A model generated the notes under the pieces. The model was given only the letters and a program-made list of their open reading frames with translations, did no database searches and was not told the origin of the DNA. The translations under genes were made by a program, and so were the position numbers. This document shows positions 34,503 to 41,634 of a DNA stretch of 64,000 nucleotides, piece after piece (within the stretch, counting starts at the first letter, position 1; each line of letters starts with the position of its first letter). This stretch comes from Bacteroidales bacterium. Lineage in GTDB: Bacteria > Bacteroidota > Bacteroidia > Bacteroidales > P3. Location: the NCBI GenBank assembly GCA_017962545.1, contig JAGCVD010000021.1, forward strand, positions 1 through 64,000, written 5' to 3'.

Positions 34503-34820
34503 ATGGTAGTGACTTTTGATCAAAAATATCTCCAGGAGTTGTATGTCAACGGACAGACAACCAGCAAGAAACACCGCTTTCAACCCGATGTGATAGCGCG
34601 ATATGTCAAGGTGATAAACATGATGAAAAACATGAACAACGTACTTGACCTTACACGTTTTAACGGATTGCACTACGAACACCTCTCTGGAGACAAGGAT
34701 GGATATTCTTCCGTAAGAGTGAACAACAAATACCGCATAGAATTCACGGAAGAGACCATCGGTGACCAAAAAATTGCCACCATCTGCAATATCACGGAAT
34801 TGTCAAACCATTATCAGTAA
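34503..34820 (+). CDS. higB: HigB/RelE-ParE family toxin
   Basis: This 105-residue basic protein has the C-terminal RelE-fold signature: LHYEHLSGDKDGYSSVRVNN followed by KYRIEFTEE. HigB toxins are ribosome-dependent mRNA endonucleases. The toxin precedes the antitoxin, the reversed order typical of higBA. The ATG at 34503 is used; the TTG at 34491 lies inside the -7 box. The gene is more AT-rich than its neighbours, in keeping with horizontal acquisition. Confidence 0.85.
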   Translation: MVVTFDQKYLQELYVNGQTTSKKHRFQPDVIARYVKVINMMKNMNNVLDLTRFNGLHYEHLSGDKDGYSSVRVNNKYRIEFTEETIGDQKIATICNITELSNHYQ

Positions 34821-34825
34821 AGAAT

Positions 34826-35170
34826 ATGATACACATCGCAGGAGTAAAGGACAACATGATAGCCAACAACCTCACACCATTTATCTCCACACATCCGGGT
34901 GAGGTAATCAAAGATGAGCTTGAGGCACGCGGCATTACACAACGCCAACTATCCGAGGTGACGGGCATCTCCTATTCGGTAGTCAACGAGGTGTTGAATG
35001 GCAAACGTCCTGTCACCATCGAATATGCTCTGTTGATAGGCAAAGCGCTCGATATCGATCCTATTCCCCTTGTCAACATGCAATCAGATTACGACATGCA
35101 GATGGTTCGTCGAAATAAGACATTGACAGCACGTCTAAACAATATGCGAAAGATAGCTGCTGTACTTTAG
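34826..35170 (+). CDS. higA: HigA-type HTH antitoxin
   Basis: This 114-residue protein has an XRE helix-turn-helix: HPGEVIKDELEARGITQRQL, then SEVTGISYSVVNEVLNGKRP. The HPGE start with the HTH immediately following is characteristic of HigA. The C-terminal helix carries basic residues (MVRRNKTLTARLNNMRK). It starts 5 bp after the toxin stop; an internal ATG at 34856 is a possible alternative start. It neutralises HigB and probably represses the operon at the palindrome upstream. Confidence 0.87.
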   Translation: MIHIAGVKDNMIANNLTPFISTHPGEVIKDELEARGITQRQLSEVTGISYSVVNEVLNGKRPVTIEYALLIGKALDIDPIPLVNMQSDYDMQMVRRNKTLTARLNNMRKIAAVL

Positions 35171-35197
35171 TTTACACATTCACTTGCGAATATACAG

Positions 35198-35220
35198 GAG
35201 CCGTCCGTGATGGGCGGCTC
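35198..35220 (+). terminator. Hairpin downstream of higA
   Basis: GAGCCGTCC/GGGCGGCTC forms a 9-bp stem with one T-G pair. There is only a short T-rich tail, so termination would be weak. Confidence 0.5.
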
Positions 35221-35557
35221 TGTTGCTTGTCACTAAGTAAAAACGCCATTTCTTTGAAACACATAATATGCCGCTTTACCGATGAAAATGATGACAAGGG
35301 CGGCTAACTCGTGGCCGCCCCGCTTCACGACAGCGGGCTTTTATTGCCTCGCAGAGGACAAGGAGATGCTATACTGCAGGCTCGCTGTTGCCATACTCCA
35401 CCTTCGCTCTATCCAAGCACAAACACCTCACTTGAGCGAGGAAAGGTCATGGGAACAGCGAGGCAACTCCGAGAGACCCCCTTGGGTGGGGCGAGCCTGC
35501 CCCGTGGCTTGGTCTTAGGTACCCCTTAGGAACATCAAAGGTACCCCTAAGGCTCCA

Positions 35558-35612
35558 TAGAGTTGGTATAGAGTTGGTATAGGGTTCCTATAGGGTTCGT
35601 ATTGAGTTTGTA
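35558..35612 (+). repeat. 11-bp tandem repeat, five degenerate copies
   Basis: TAGAGTTGGTA, TAGAGTTGGTA, TAGGGTTCCTA, TAGGGTTCGTA, TTGAGTTTGTA follow one another without spacers. The period is 11 bp, one DNA helical turn, unlike the 7-bp arrays elsewhere. Confidence 0.85.
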
Positions 35613-35633
35613 AAACGGGTAACTGACTGAAAG

Positions 35634-35659
35634 ATATATTCTTCTATAGAAGAATATAT
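35634..35659. repeat. 26-bp perfect palindrome
   Basis: ATATATTCTTC-TATA-GAAGAATATAT reads the same on both strands. It could be a protein-binding site, a cruciform or the stem of an RNA hairpin. Confidence 0.85.
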
Positions 35660-35703
35660 ATAGTATATCCGAGGTCAAAATGACATACGGCTGTCATATT
35701 ATC

Positions 35704-35740
35704 TGTATCATCATCCATAGATCAAGATGCAGGATGATGA
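35704..35740. repeat. 10-bp perfect inverted repeat with 15-nt loop
   Basis: ATCATCATCC and GGATGATGAT flank ATAGATCAAGATGCA. A smaller stem (ATGACA/TGTCAT, about 35679-35697) lies just upstream. Confidence 0.7.
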
Positions 35741-35922
35741 TTAGACGTTTCGTGGGAAGCCATGTTTTTATTGGTGGGAAGCACCACTTTTTTCTGTCTA
35801 CGACAATTTACATCTTTTTTATTGGGATGTATATAGTGGATATATGTCGTTCATATATAATGGATTATGAATAGGCCGGAAAAATAGGTGAAGGTTTCGG
35901 AAATTCCCTCAGGGAAAGATTG

Positions 35923-35930
35923 TACTTTTG
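35923..35930 (+). promoter_or_regulatory. -7 promoter box of the Ser/Arg-rich protein gene
   Basis: TACTTTTG followed by CAG fits the Bacteroidota -7 consensus. It lies 95 nt before the ATG, and a small inverted repeat TTCCCTCAGGGAA (35903-35915) sits between the -33 and -7 positions. Confidence 0.6.
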
Positions 35931-35945
35931 CAGCAGAAAAAGGAT

Positions 35946-35990
35946 AAAACAGGAGACAGGAGATAAGGAGACAGGAGATAAGTAGAGAAG
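35946..35990 (+). repeat. GGAGACA/GGAGATA heptad-like repeats in a 5' leader
   Basis: Alternating GGAGACA and GGAGATAA units lie between the promoter and the ATG of the Ser/Arg-rich protein, so they would be transcribed as part of its 5' UTR. Confidence 0.75.
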
Positions 35991-36025
35991 ATAATAAAAA
36001 CAAATAATAAGAAAGGAGTAACATT

Positions 36026-37138
36026 ATGAAAACTTCGAAAGTAATCGCACTCGCAATGATGGCCCTGGCGCTGAGCGCCACGCCGGCATTGGCACAACGT
36101 AGCGGCGGCAGCCGTGGCGGCGGTGGCGGCAGCCACAGCAGCTCTGTCAGCAGCAGCCGCTCCTCCAGCAGTCATAGCAGCTCCGTGAGTTCCAGCCGCT
36201 CGTCGAGCAGCAGCTCGAGCCGCAGTTCGTTCAGCAGCAGTTCCAGCCGTTCCTCGAGTCCCAGCAGCTCCAGCCGTAGCTCGTTCAGCAGTTCCAGCCG
36301 TTCGTCGAGCCCCAGCAGCTCGAGCCGCAGTTCGTTCAGCAGCTCCAGTCGCAGCAGCTCGGTGAGTGCTCCCAGCCGTTCCAGCGTCGGCAGCCATAGT
36401 GAAGGTGTCCGCTCGGAGCGTCCTTCGGTGCGCGGCGGTGTCGAGGCCCGCGGCAGCCACGCCGGTGTGCGTGGCCGTGAGGCAGGCCGTACGGCTCCCA
36501 CGGTGCGTGGCGAAGGTGCGTCGCGTGGCGCTGGCGCAGTCAACGAGAGAAGCCATGGCGCGGTGCGTGAAGGCGGTCCGGCCCCCAAAGCGCCTGCCGG
36601 CACCATCTCGGCCTCCGGCCGTCCTGCATCGTCAGGCCCTGCCAACTATGCACGCCCGGGTCACCCCGGCGGCGTGATGCCTCCCAGCCATCGCCCCATC
36701 CACCCTGCACCCTACTTCTACCACCCCTGGCACCACCACATGGTACACTGCCACCCCGTCTACTGGGATCCCTTCCCCCCGCGTCCCTGGTACTGGCCCG
36801 GATTCTGGCTCTACTGCAACAGCTACTGGTATGACTACCACGTGACCGACGTCGTCGTAGTGCGCCGCTACGTGCAGGACACCTACCACGTCGACATGGT
36901 CACCTACGGCATCAGCGGCGACATCATGTACGCCATCGTCCGCGACGGCGGTAGCACCTACCTCCAAGTCTATGACAAGGACGACCACCTGCTGGCCGAG
37001 CAGAAGATCAACAAGAAATACTGCAACATGGTCATCGACGCCGACAACGGAGGCTGCTGGATCAGCAAGAAGCACGAGAAAGATCCCTTGCTCTTCATCT
37101 GGGCCGACGGACAACTCCTCATCTACGAGGCCGACTAA
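36026..37138 (+). CDS. Exported Ser/Arg-repeat protein
   Basis: This 370-residue protein has a signal peptide (MKTSKVIALAMMALALSATPALAQ) followed by a Gly-rich patch. A Ser/Arg low-complexity region spans about residues 36-115. Within it a 17-residue unit, SSSSRSSFSSSSRSSSP, is repeated about three times (DNA period 51 bp, about 36203-36365). Residues 120-210 are Gly/Arg/Ala-rich. A His/Trp/Tyr/Pro-rich stretch follows (HPWHHHMVHCHPVYWDPF), then a compact beta-rich C-terminal domain ending ADGQLLIYEAD. I do not recognise a family. Arg-Ser repeats suggest a disordered cationic surface or periplasmic segment. Confidence 0.75.
   Translation: MKTSKVIALAMMALALSATPALAQRSGGSRGGGGGSHSSSVSSSRSSSSHSSSVSSSRSSSSSSSRSSFSSSSSRSSSPSSSSRSSFSSSSRSSSPSSSSRSSFSSSSRSSSVSAPSRSSVGSHSEGVRSERPSVRGGVEARGSHAGVRGREAGRTAPTVRGEGASRGAGAVNERSHGAVREGGPAPKAPAGTISASGRPASSGPANYARPGHPGGVMPPSHRPIHPAPYFYHPWHHHMVHCHPVYWDPFPPRPWYWPGFWLYCNSYWYDYHVTDVVVVRRYVQDTYHVDMVTYGISGDIMYAIVRDGGSTYLQVYDKDDHLLAEQKINKKYCNMVIDADNGGCWISKKHEKDPLLFIWADGQLLIYEAD
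36203..36365 (+). repeat. 51-bp tandem repeats coding a Ser/Arg region
   Basis: About three copies of a 17-codon unit (SSSSRSSFSSSSRSSSP) with mostly synonymous differences. Such an array could change copy number by slippage or recombination without breaking the frame. Confidence 0.75.
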
Positions 37139-37140
37139 AG

Positions 37141-37205
37141 ATAAAAGGTTATAGGTTAAAGGTTATAGGTGATAGAAAAGCCTATAATCTTTAACTTTTC
37201 CCCCT
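37141..37205. repeat. Heptad repeats forming a hairpin after the Ser/Arg-rich gene
   Basis: GGTTATA, GGTTAAA, GGTTATA, GGTGATA are followed by CCTATAATCTTTAAC, which can pair with them. This is the same arrangement as at 22667-22750. It may serve as a transcription-termination or mRNA-stability hairpin. Confidence 0.65.
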
Positions 37206-37228
37206 AAACAGTAAACCTAAAATTATTC

Positions 37229-38005
37229 ATGAAGAAACACATCCTCATCTCTGCGGTCCTTCTCGCCGCCTTCGCAGGCCTCTTCGCCTCCTGCTCCAAG
37301 TACTATGGCGAACCCACCACCGAGCACTACACCATCGACGGCTCCTATACCAAACTCGATGTCAGCCATGCCTTCAATGTCACCGTCAGCGACGCCGTCA
37401 GCGACGCTGTCGTCACCGTGCCTGAGGACTTGCACAAGAAAGTGAAAGTAAAGGTAAAAGACGGCACGCTCTATATCGGCTTCACCTCCAGTTGGATTGC
37501 CACCTCTGGCGAATGCGCCGTGGTGCTGCCCCGCAACGCGCAACTTAAAGACCTGGATCTCAGCGGCGCCTCCTCCTTCCGTGGCGACCTGCAGGGCCTT
37601 TCCTCCGACATTGAGATTTCCGGCGCCAGCCAGTTCTACGGCAGTGTCTTGGCTGCCGATGTCGATTTTGAGATTTCTGGTGCCTCCAAGGCCGATTGCA
37701 TGGTCTCGGCCGATGAGGTGGATGCTGACATCAGCGGCGCCTCCAATGTCACCCTCCAGGGTGCCTGCACAGGCACGATGGATATCGATGTCAGCGGTGC
37801 CAGCGACCTCAATGCCCGCCTGTTCGACACCGATGTCGTCAAGGGCGAGCTGAGTGGTTCCAGCGACGCCGACGTCACCGTCTGTAGCCGTATCGCTGTC
37901 GCCGTCAGCGGCTCCAGCCGCCTCACCTACGGTGCCGCGTCGTCCGACTGCCATCCCACCTTTGCCTGCACCATGTCGGGTTCCTCCACCGTCACCCCTC
38001 GCTAG
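37229..38005 (+). CDS. DUF2807 (head GIN domain) lipoprotein
   Basis: This 258-residue protein has a lipoprotein signal (LAAFAGLFASC, Cys at about residue 22). A beta-helix follows made of repeated SGAS turns: LDLSGASSFRG, IEISGASQFYG, FEISGASKAD, ADISGASNV, IDVSGASDL. This is the DUF2807 'putative auto-transporter adhesin, head GIN' domain, a right-handed beta-helix found widely in Bacteroidota lipoproteins; its role is unknown. It lies 90 bp after the Ser/Arg-rich gene and is followed by a strong terminator. Confidence 0.88.
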   Translation: MKKHILISAVLLAAFAGLFASCSKYYGEPTTEHYTIDGSYTKLDVSHAFNVTVSDAVSDAVVTVPEDLHKKVKVKVKDGTLYIGFTSSWIATSGECAVVLPRNAQLKDLDLSGASSFRGDLQGLSSDIEISGASQFYGSVLAADVDFEISGASKADCMVSADEVDADISGASNVTLQGACTGTMDIDVSGASDLNARLFDTDVVKGELSGSSDADVTVCSRIAVAVSGSSRLTYGAASSDCHPTFACTMSGSSTVTPR

Positions 38006-38027
38006 ACAGGACGACAAGACAAAGAGA

Positions 38028-38054
38028 AAAGCCGCTCAGTAGAGCGGCTTTTTT
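38028..38054. terminator. Bidirectional intrinsic terminator
   Basis: A perfect 10-bp stem AAAGCCGCTC/GAGCGGCTTT with loop AGTA has T runs on both strands. It serves the DUF2807 gene and the convergent aminotransferase gene. Confidence 0.92.
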
Positions 38055-38078
38055 GTTTGATATTGTCAAGACAAGTGT

Positions 38079-39281
38079 TTACTGCAGCTTGGCCAAAGCC
38101 TCTTTGATGCGGCGGAGGGCTTCGCGCAGCAGGTCCTCGCTGGTGGCGTAGCTGAGGCGGATGCAGCTGTCGTCGCCAAAGGCGCTGCCCATCACCGTGG
38201 CCACGTTGGCCTCGTTGAGCAGGTAGAAGGCCATATCGGTCGAGTTCTCAATCTTCTTGCCGTTGAACGACTTGCCGTAGTACGAGCTGCAGTCGGGGAA
38301 GAAGTAGAAGGCGCCCTGCGGCAGACGCACCTTGAGACCGGGGATGTCGCACAGCAGCTTGTAGACCATGTCGCGGCGCTGCTGGAAGATGTTGCGCATG
38401 TCGATGATGTCCTTGCTGGTCTTGGGATCCATCAGCATGGCGCAGACGGTGGCCTTCTGGGCGATGGAGCAGGTGGCGCTGGTCACCTGGCCCTGCAGCT
38501 TGTTGGCGGCCTTGGCGATGACCGTGGGAGCGGCGATGAAGCCGATACGCCAGCCGGTCATTGCGAAGCCCTTGGCGACGCCGTTGACGGTGATGACGCG
38601 CTCCTTCACCTCGGGGAACTGGGCGATGCTCTCGTGCTTGCCCACGAAGTTGATGTGCTCGTAGATTTCGTCGGCCATGACGAAGAGGTTCTCATGACGG
38701 GCCACGACCTCGGCGATACCCTTCAGCTCCTCTTTGGTGTAGAGCATGCCGGTGGGGTTCGAGGGCGAGGAGAACATGATGAGCTTGGTGCGCGGCGTGA
38801 TGGCGGCCTCGAGCTGCTCGGGAGTCACCTTGAAGTCGTTCTCCAGCTTGGTCTTCACGAAGACGCACTTGCCCTCGGCCAGACGGACGAACTCCTTGTA
38901 GCTCACCCAGAAAGGCGTGGGAATAATGACCTCGTCGCCGGGGTTGATGAGGCATTGAACCACCTGGAACAGGCTCTGCTTGGCGCCGGTGCTGACGACA
39001 ATCTGCTCGGGCTTGTACTCGAGGCCGTTGTCGCGCATCAGCTTGGTGCAGATGGCTTCCTTCAGGTCGGGATAGCCCGGCACAGGAGGATAGTGGGTGA
39101 AATTGTCGTCGATGGCCTTCTTGGCGGCCTCCTTCACTACCTCGGGGGTGTTGAAGTCGGGTTCGCCGATGCTGAGGCTGATGACGTCTTTGCCCTGGGC
39201 TTTGAGCTCACGGGCTTTGGCGGTCATGGCGAGAGTCTCGCTCTCGGCCATATTGAGGATTCTATTGGACAGGATTTCCAT
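38079..39281 (-). CDS. PLP-dependent aminotransferase, aspartate aminotransferase type
   Basis: This 400-residue fold-type I aminotransferase has the substrate-binding start SIGEPDFNTPEVVKEAA and the PLP region VSTGAKQSLFQ. SSPSNPTG, MADEIYEHINF and the Schiff-base Lys237 in NGVAKGFAMTGWRIGF follow. CIRLSYATS supplies the carboxylate-binding Arg. Class Ib aspartate aminotransferases of this length transfer amino groups between aspartate and 2-oxoglutarate; the exact substrate cannot be read from sequence. It is the last gene of a leftward set gtrA, S23, aminotransferase. Confidence 0.93.
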   Translation of the reverse strand: MEILSNRILNMAESETLAMTAKARELKAQGKDVISLSIGEPDFNTPEVVKEAAKKAIDDNFTHYPPVPGYPDLKEAICTKLMRDNGLEYKPEQIVVSTGAKQSLFQVVQCLINPGDEVIIPTPFWVSYKEFVRLAEGKCVFVKTKLENDFKVTPEQLEAAITPRTKLIMFSSPSNPTGMLYTKEELKGIAEVVARHENLFVMADEIYEHINFVGKHESIAQFPEVKERVITVNGVAKGFAMTGWRIGFIAAPTVIAKAANKLQGQVTSATCSIAQKATVCAMLMDPKTSKDIIDMRNIFQQRRDMVYKLLCDIPGLKVRLPQGAFYFFPDCSSYYGKSFNGKKIENSTDMAFYLLNEANVATVMGSAFGDDSCIRLSYATSEDLLREALRRIKEALAKLQ

Positions 39282-39289
39282 GATGTATA

Positions 39290-39345
39290 GAGGTTTAAGG
39301 TTTTAAGAGGTTTAAAAGGTTTAAGAGGTTTTAAGGTTTTGTGTG
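39290..39345. repeat. GGTTTAAG-type repeats overlapping the 3' end of the S23 gene
   Basis: Repeats of GGTTTAAG/GGTTTTAAGA fill the gap between the aminotransferase and S23-family genes and run into the S23 coding end (39321 onward), giving its last residues QNLKTS. Confidence 0.8.
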
Positions 39346-39689
39346 ATTTCTTTTAGGTATAAGATGTGATTATTTATTGCGGAGGAGATTATTTTACATT
39401 TGCTGAGGAGTTGTTGGAATTGGTCTTCGGTACAATAATTCAATTCTTTGCATAGGTACACCATACTTCGTACTTCTGCACAGCTTCCTTTTGCTATATA
39501 TAGGTACTTAATGAACGATTGAGGTGTGTTATATTCGCTTCCTTCAGCGATATTATTCATTATTGAAACAGTTGCTCGTTGTAGTTGATCCTTGAATCCA
39601 TAATCTCTATTCTCTCGCATTAATTTGTATATCAAAAGGGTTAATTCCTTGGCATATATCCATGTTTCCAGTTCTTCAAAATAAGCCAT
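39321..39689 (-). CDS. Four-helix bundle protein, S23/IVS-encoded family
   Basis: This 122-residue protein matches the four-helix-bundle family first seen encoded in 23S rRNA intervening sequences and related to the Avd protein of diversity-generating retroelements. It has LETWIYAKELTLLIYKL, then RATVSIMNNIAEGSE and FIKYLYIAKGSCAEVRSM. The IAEG motif and central helices are characteristic. No reverse transcriptase or rRNA is nearby. The gene is clearly more AT-rich than its neighbours, its C-terminus is made of repeat DNA and it is squeezed 12 bp after gtrA. It looks like an acquired cassette; its function is unknown. Confidence 0.88.
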   Translation of the reverse strand: MAYFEELETWIYAKELTLLIYKLMRENRDYGFKDQLQRATVSIMNNIAEGSEYNTPQSFIKYLYIAKGSCAEVRSMVYLCKELNYCTEDQFQQLLSKCKIISSAINNHILYLKEITQNLKTS

Positions 39690-39701
39690 ACTAAACCTCG
39701 T

Positions 39702-40151
39702 TTACTTTTCAACTCCTTCATCCTTTCCAACCTCTCCAACCTCTCCAGCCTTCCGGAAAGTGAACAACATGTTGCCGAAGAAGTTCCACAGGGTGGTGAC
39801 GCCCACGGCGAAGACCCAGAGGATATAGAAGCGCCAGTCGTCGTTCCAGGCAGGCAGCAGCCGTCCTGTGAGCCAGAGGGTGCCATTGTTGATGCCCAGG
39901 CCTATGATGCTGACAAGGATGAACTTGAGATACTCCACGCCCACCTGCTTCTCTTTGCTCTTGAAGGTCCAGATGCGGTTGAGGATGTAGTTGGTGGTGG
40001 CGGCGGTGATGAAGCCGATAGTATTGGCTATGAAAGGGTTGAGCCCGAAGACCTCCTTGCATAAATATAGCACGCCGAAGTGCACCACCATGCCGCTGGC
40101 ACCCACGACACCGAACTTCAAGAATTTTGTAATGAGGGCCTTAATATCCAT
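39702..40151 (-). CDS. GtrA family membrane protein
   Basis: This 149-residue protein has four hydrophobic helices, beginning LITKFLKFGVVGASGMVVHF and containing NTIGFITAATTNYILNRIWTFKS, which is the family signature. The third helix is LVSIIGLGINNGTLWL. GtrA proteins are thought to flip or bind polyprenyl-linked sugars for cell-surface polysaccharides. The last residues (AGEVGEVGKDEGVEK) are encoded by 9-bp repeats (GGAGAGGTT on the coding strand, about 39718-39755), suggesting the natural C-terminus was altered next to the S23 cassette. Confidence 0.88.
   Translation of the reverse strand: MDIKALITKFLKFGVVGASGMVVHFGVLYLCKEVFGLNPFIANTIGFITAATTNYILNRIWTFKSKEKQVGVEYLKFILVSIIGLGINNGTLWLTGRLLPAWNDDWRFYILWVFAVGVTTLWNFFGNMLFTFRKAGEVGEVGKDEGVEK
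39718..39755 (-). repeat. 9-bp repeats at the end of gtrA
   Basis: On the coding strand GGAGAGGTT, GGAGAGGTT, GGAAAGGAT follow one another and encode GEVGEVGKD. They border the S23 gene on its upstream side. Confidence 0.75.
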
Positions 40152-40170
40152 AACTTCGAACTCCGATTCC

Positions 40171-40197
40171 GTGGTGTGCCGTCGGCTCAGCCGACAA
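40171..40197. repeat. GTCGGCT hairpin unit nested in heptads, copy 1
   Basis: GTGGTGTGCC precedes the palindrome GTCGGCTCAGCCGAC (40181-40195). Heptad DNA (CTTCGAACTCCGATTCC) lies on the left and CAACTCCGAACTA on the right, as if the unit had inserted into an array. A second copy lies at 42128-42153. Confidence 0.75.
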
Positions 40198-40204
40198 CTC
40201 CGAA

Positions 40205-40840
40205 CTAATTAAAGACTTTCTCCTCGGGCGAGTGTATGATACCGGTCTTGCGGACTTTCTGTTTCTTGAGGCCTTTGGGCTTGCTGATGCGCGGCTGCAG
40301 TTTGACCACACGCGGCAGGTAGTGGATGTCGCCGTCGCCGTTCACCTCGAGACCGTAGACCTTCTTGGTATTCAGATTACATTTCAAGTGCCAGAAGTGA
40401 CCGCAGCCGCCGGTGGTCAGCAGCACGTCGCTGGCCAGCCGTTCGTCGGTCAGGTTCTCATCCCACAGGAAGTTGACCCATATCACATGGTCGCCGCGGT
40501 CGTTGGTGAAGCCCACATACTGACGGCGGTACATACGCATATGCTCGTCGATGATGGGGCACATGCCGCCCTGGTTGTAGTGGTCGCGGTTGACATAGGA
40601 GATACGCTTCTGAATGATACGCTCCGCCTCGGCAATCTCGGCATCGGTGGGCGTGAAACGGCCGTCCTGGTTCTCCACCGTGAAATCCACCTCCCAATCC
40701 TGATGGAACGACCAGCCGTGGTAGTTGATACCCCACACCTCGGCGACTTTCCATTTCTCCACGGGTTCCATATACTCCTGCGCTGCCGCCAGAGAGGCGA
40801 AAAACATCACTATGACGGCAAAAATCAGCGTCTTTTTCAT
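40205..40840 (-). CDS. Exported hypothetical protein, 211 residues
   Basis: The protein has a signal peptide (MKKTLIFAVIVMFFASLAAAQ), then a mixed alpha/beta region rich in Trp, His and Asp (WGINYHGWSFHQDWEVDF) and a segment MCPIIDEHMRMYRRQYVGFT. A basic C-terminus (KLQPRISKPKGLKKQKVRK) follows. Two cysteines occur in TGGCGHFWHLKC. I do not recognise the family. It has a clear promoter on the minus strand at 40866-40897 and stands alone upstream of gtrA. Confidence 0.65.
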   Translation of the reverse strand: MKKTLIFAVIVMFFASLAAAQEYMEPVEKWKVAEVWGINYHGWSFHQDWEVDFTVENQDGRFTPTDAEIAEAERIIQKRISYVNRDHYNQGGMCPIIDEHMRMYRRQYVGFTNDRGDHVIWVNFLWDENLTDERLASDVLLTTGGCGHFWHLKCNLNTKKVYGLEVNGDGDIHYLPRVVKLQPRISKPKGLKKQKVRKTGIIHSPEEKVFN

Positions 40841-40865
40841 TCTTTTACATCTTAATTTTCAGGTG

Positions 40866-40897
40866 CAAAAATACTCATATTTCGGCACCTGGGCAAA
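40866..40897 (-). promoter_or_regulatory. Promoter of the 211-residue exported protein gene
   Basis: On the minus strand TTTG (40897-40894) and TATTTTTG (40873-40866) are 20 nt apart. It is divergent from the atoD promoter. Confidence 0.72.
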
Positions 40898-40925
40898 TTT
40901 TTTTTTCAATATGCAAAAAATATAG

Positions 40926-40933
40926 TATTTTTG
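40926..40933 (+). promoter_or_regulatory. -7 promoter box of atoD-kal
   Basis: TATTTTTG followed by CAG is 47 nt before the atoD ATG. A -33 TTTG is not evident. Confidence 0.6.
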
Positions 40934-40979
40934 CAGTCTGAAACAAATAACGTAACAAACAATAAAATAGTATATCAAT

Positions 40980-41627
40980 ATGAAGAAATTTGTCACCGTC
41001 AAAGAGGCCGCCGACATGATTCACGACGGCATGACCGTCATGGTCGGAGGTTTTCTCGGTGTGGGCAACCCCATCGCCCTCATCGACGAACTCGTGGCCC
41101 GCAACGTGAAGGACCTCACCATCATCTGCAACGACACCGCCTATCCCGAGGTCGGCGTCGGCAAGCTCATCACCAACCACCAGGTGAAGGCCCTCATCGC
41201 CACCCACATCGGCACTAACAACAATACCATCGACCAGATGAACGCCGGTGAGTTGAAAGTCACGCTGCAGCCCCAGGGCACCCTGGCCGAGCAGATCCGC
41301 GCCGCCGGCGCAGGCCTCGGCGGAGTCCTCACCCAGACGGGCCTCGGCACCGTCGTCGAGAACGGCAAGCAGAAAATCACCGTCGACGGCAAGGAGTACC
41401 TCCTCGAGAAGCCCGTGCGTGCCGACGTCGCCATCATCGGCGCCAACATCGCCGACGAGGCCGGCAACCTAGTGTATAAAGGCACCAGCCAGAACTTCAG
41501 CCCCATGATGGCCACCGCCGCCGACACCGTCATCGTCGAGCCGCAGGAAATCGTCCCTACTGGCAGCATCGCCCCCGAGACTGTCAAGACTCCCGGCATC
41601 TTTGTCGATTACGTAATCAAAAAATAG
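40980..41627 (+). CDS. atoD: 3-oxoacid/acetate CoA-transferase subunit A
   Basis: This 215-residue alpha subunit of a family I CoA-transferase starts [20 protein letters not shown], followed by [16 protein letters not shown] and [29 protein letters not shown] is the CoA-binding region. [21 protein letters not shown] is also family-typical. The catalytic Glu is on the B subunit, which is not in the window. kal follows after 7 bp, pointing to the lysine fermentation pathway, where this enzyme moves CoA between acetoacetate or 3-keto-5-aminohexanoate-derived products and acetate. Confidence 0.9.
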   Translation: MKKFVTVKEAADMIHDGMTVMVGGFLGVGNPIALIDELVARNVKDLTIICNDTAYPEVGVGKLITNHQVKALIATHIGTNNNTIDQMNAGELKVTLQPQGTLAEQIRAAGAGLGGVLTQTGLGTVVENGKQKITVDGKEYLLEKPVRADVAIIGANIADEAGNLVYKGTSQNFSPMMATAADTVIVEPQEIVPTGSIAPETVKTPGIFVDYVIKK

Positions 41628-41634
41628 ACAGAAT

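Larger units (their letters stand above)
35171..36025. other. 855-bp gene-poor, hairpin-rich region
   Basis: Short open frames are present (for example about 35282-35518) but have no start context or recognisable product. The region carries several structures: a hairpin after higA, AGGTACCCCTTAGG/AGGTACCCCTAAGG, an 11-bp tandem array, a 26-bp perfect palindrome, a 10-bp inverted repeat, GTGGGAAGC twice (about 35752-35790), and GGAGACAGGAGATAA repeats. It is AT-rich in its right half. It may be a decayed mobile element or a non-coding RNA locus. Confidence 0.6.

Noticed and set aside
35282-35529. Two overlapping small open frames after higA
   Set aside because: No ribosome-binding or promoter signal, composition unlike protein, and the two frames overlap each other in repeat-rich DNA.
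39079-39290. Open frames on the + strand opposite the aminotransferase start
   Set aside because: Shadow frames only; the aminotransferase on the minus strand has all family motifs.
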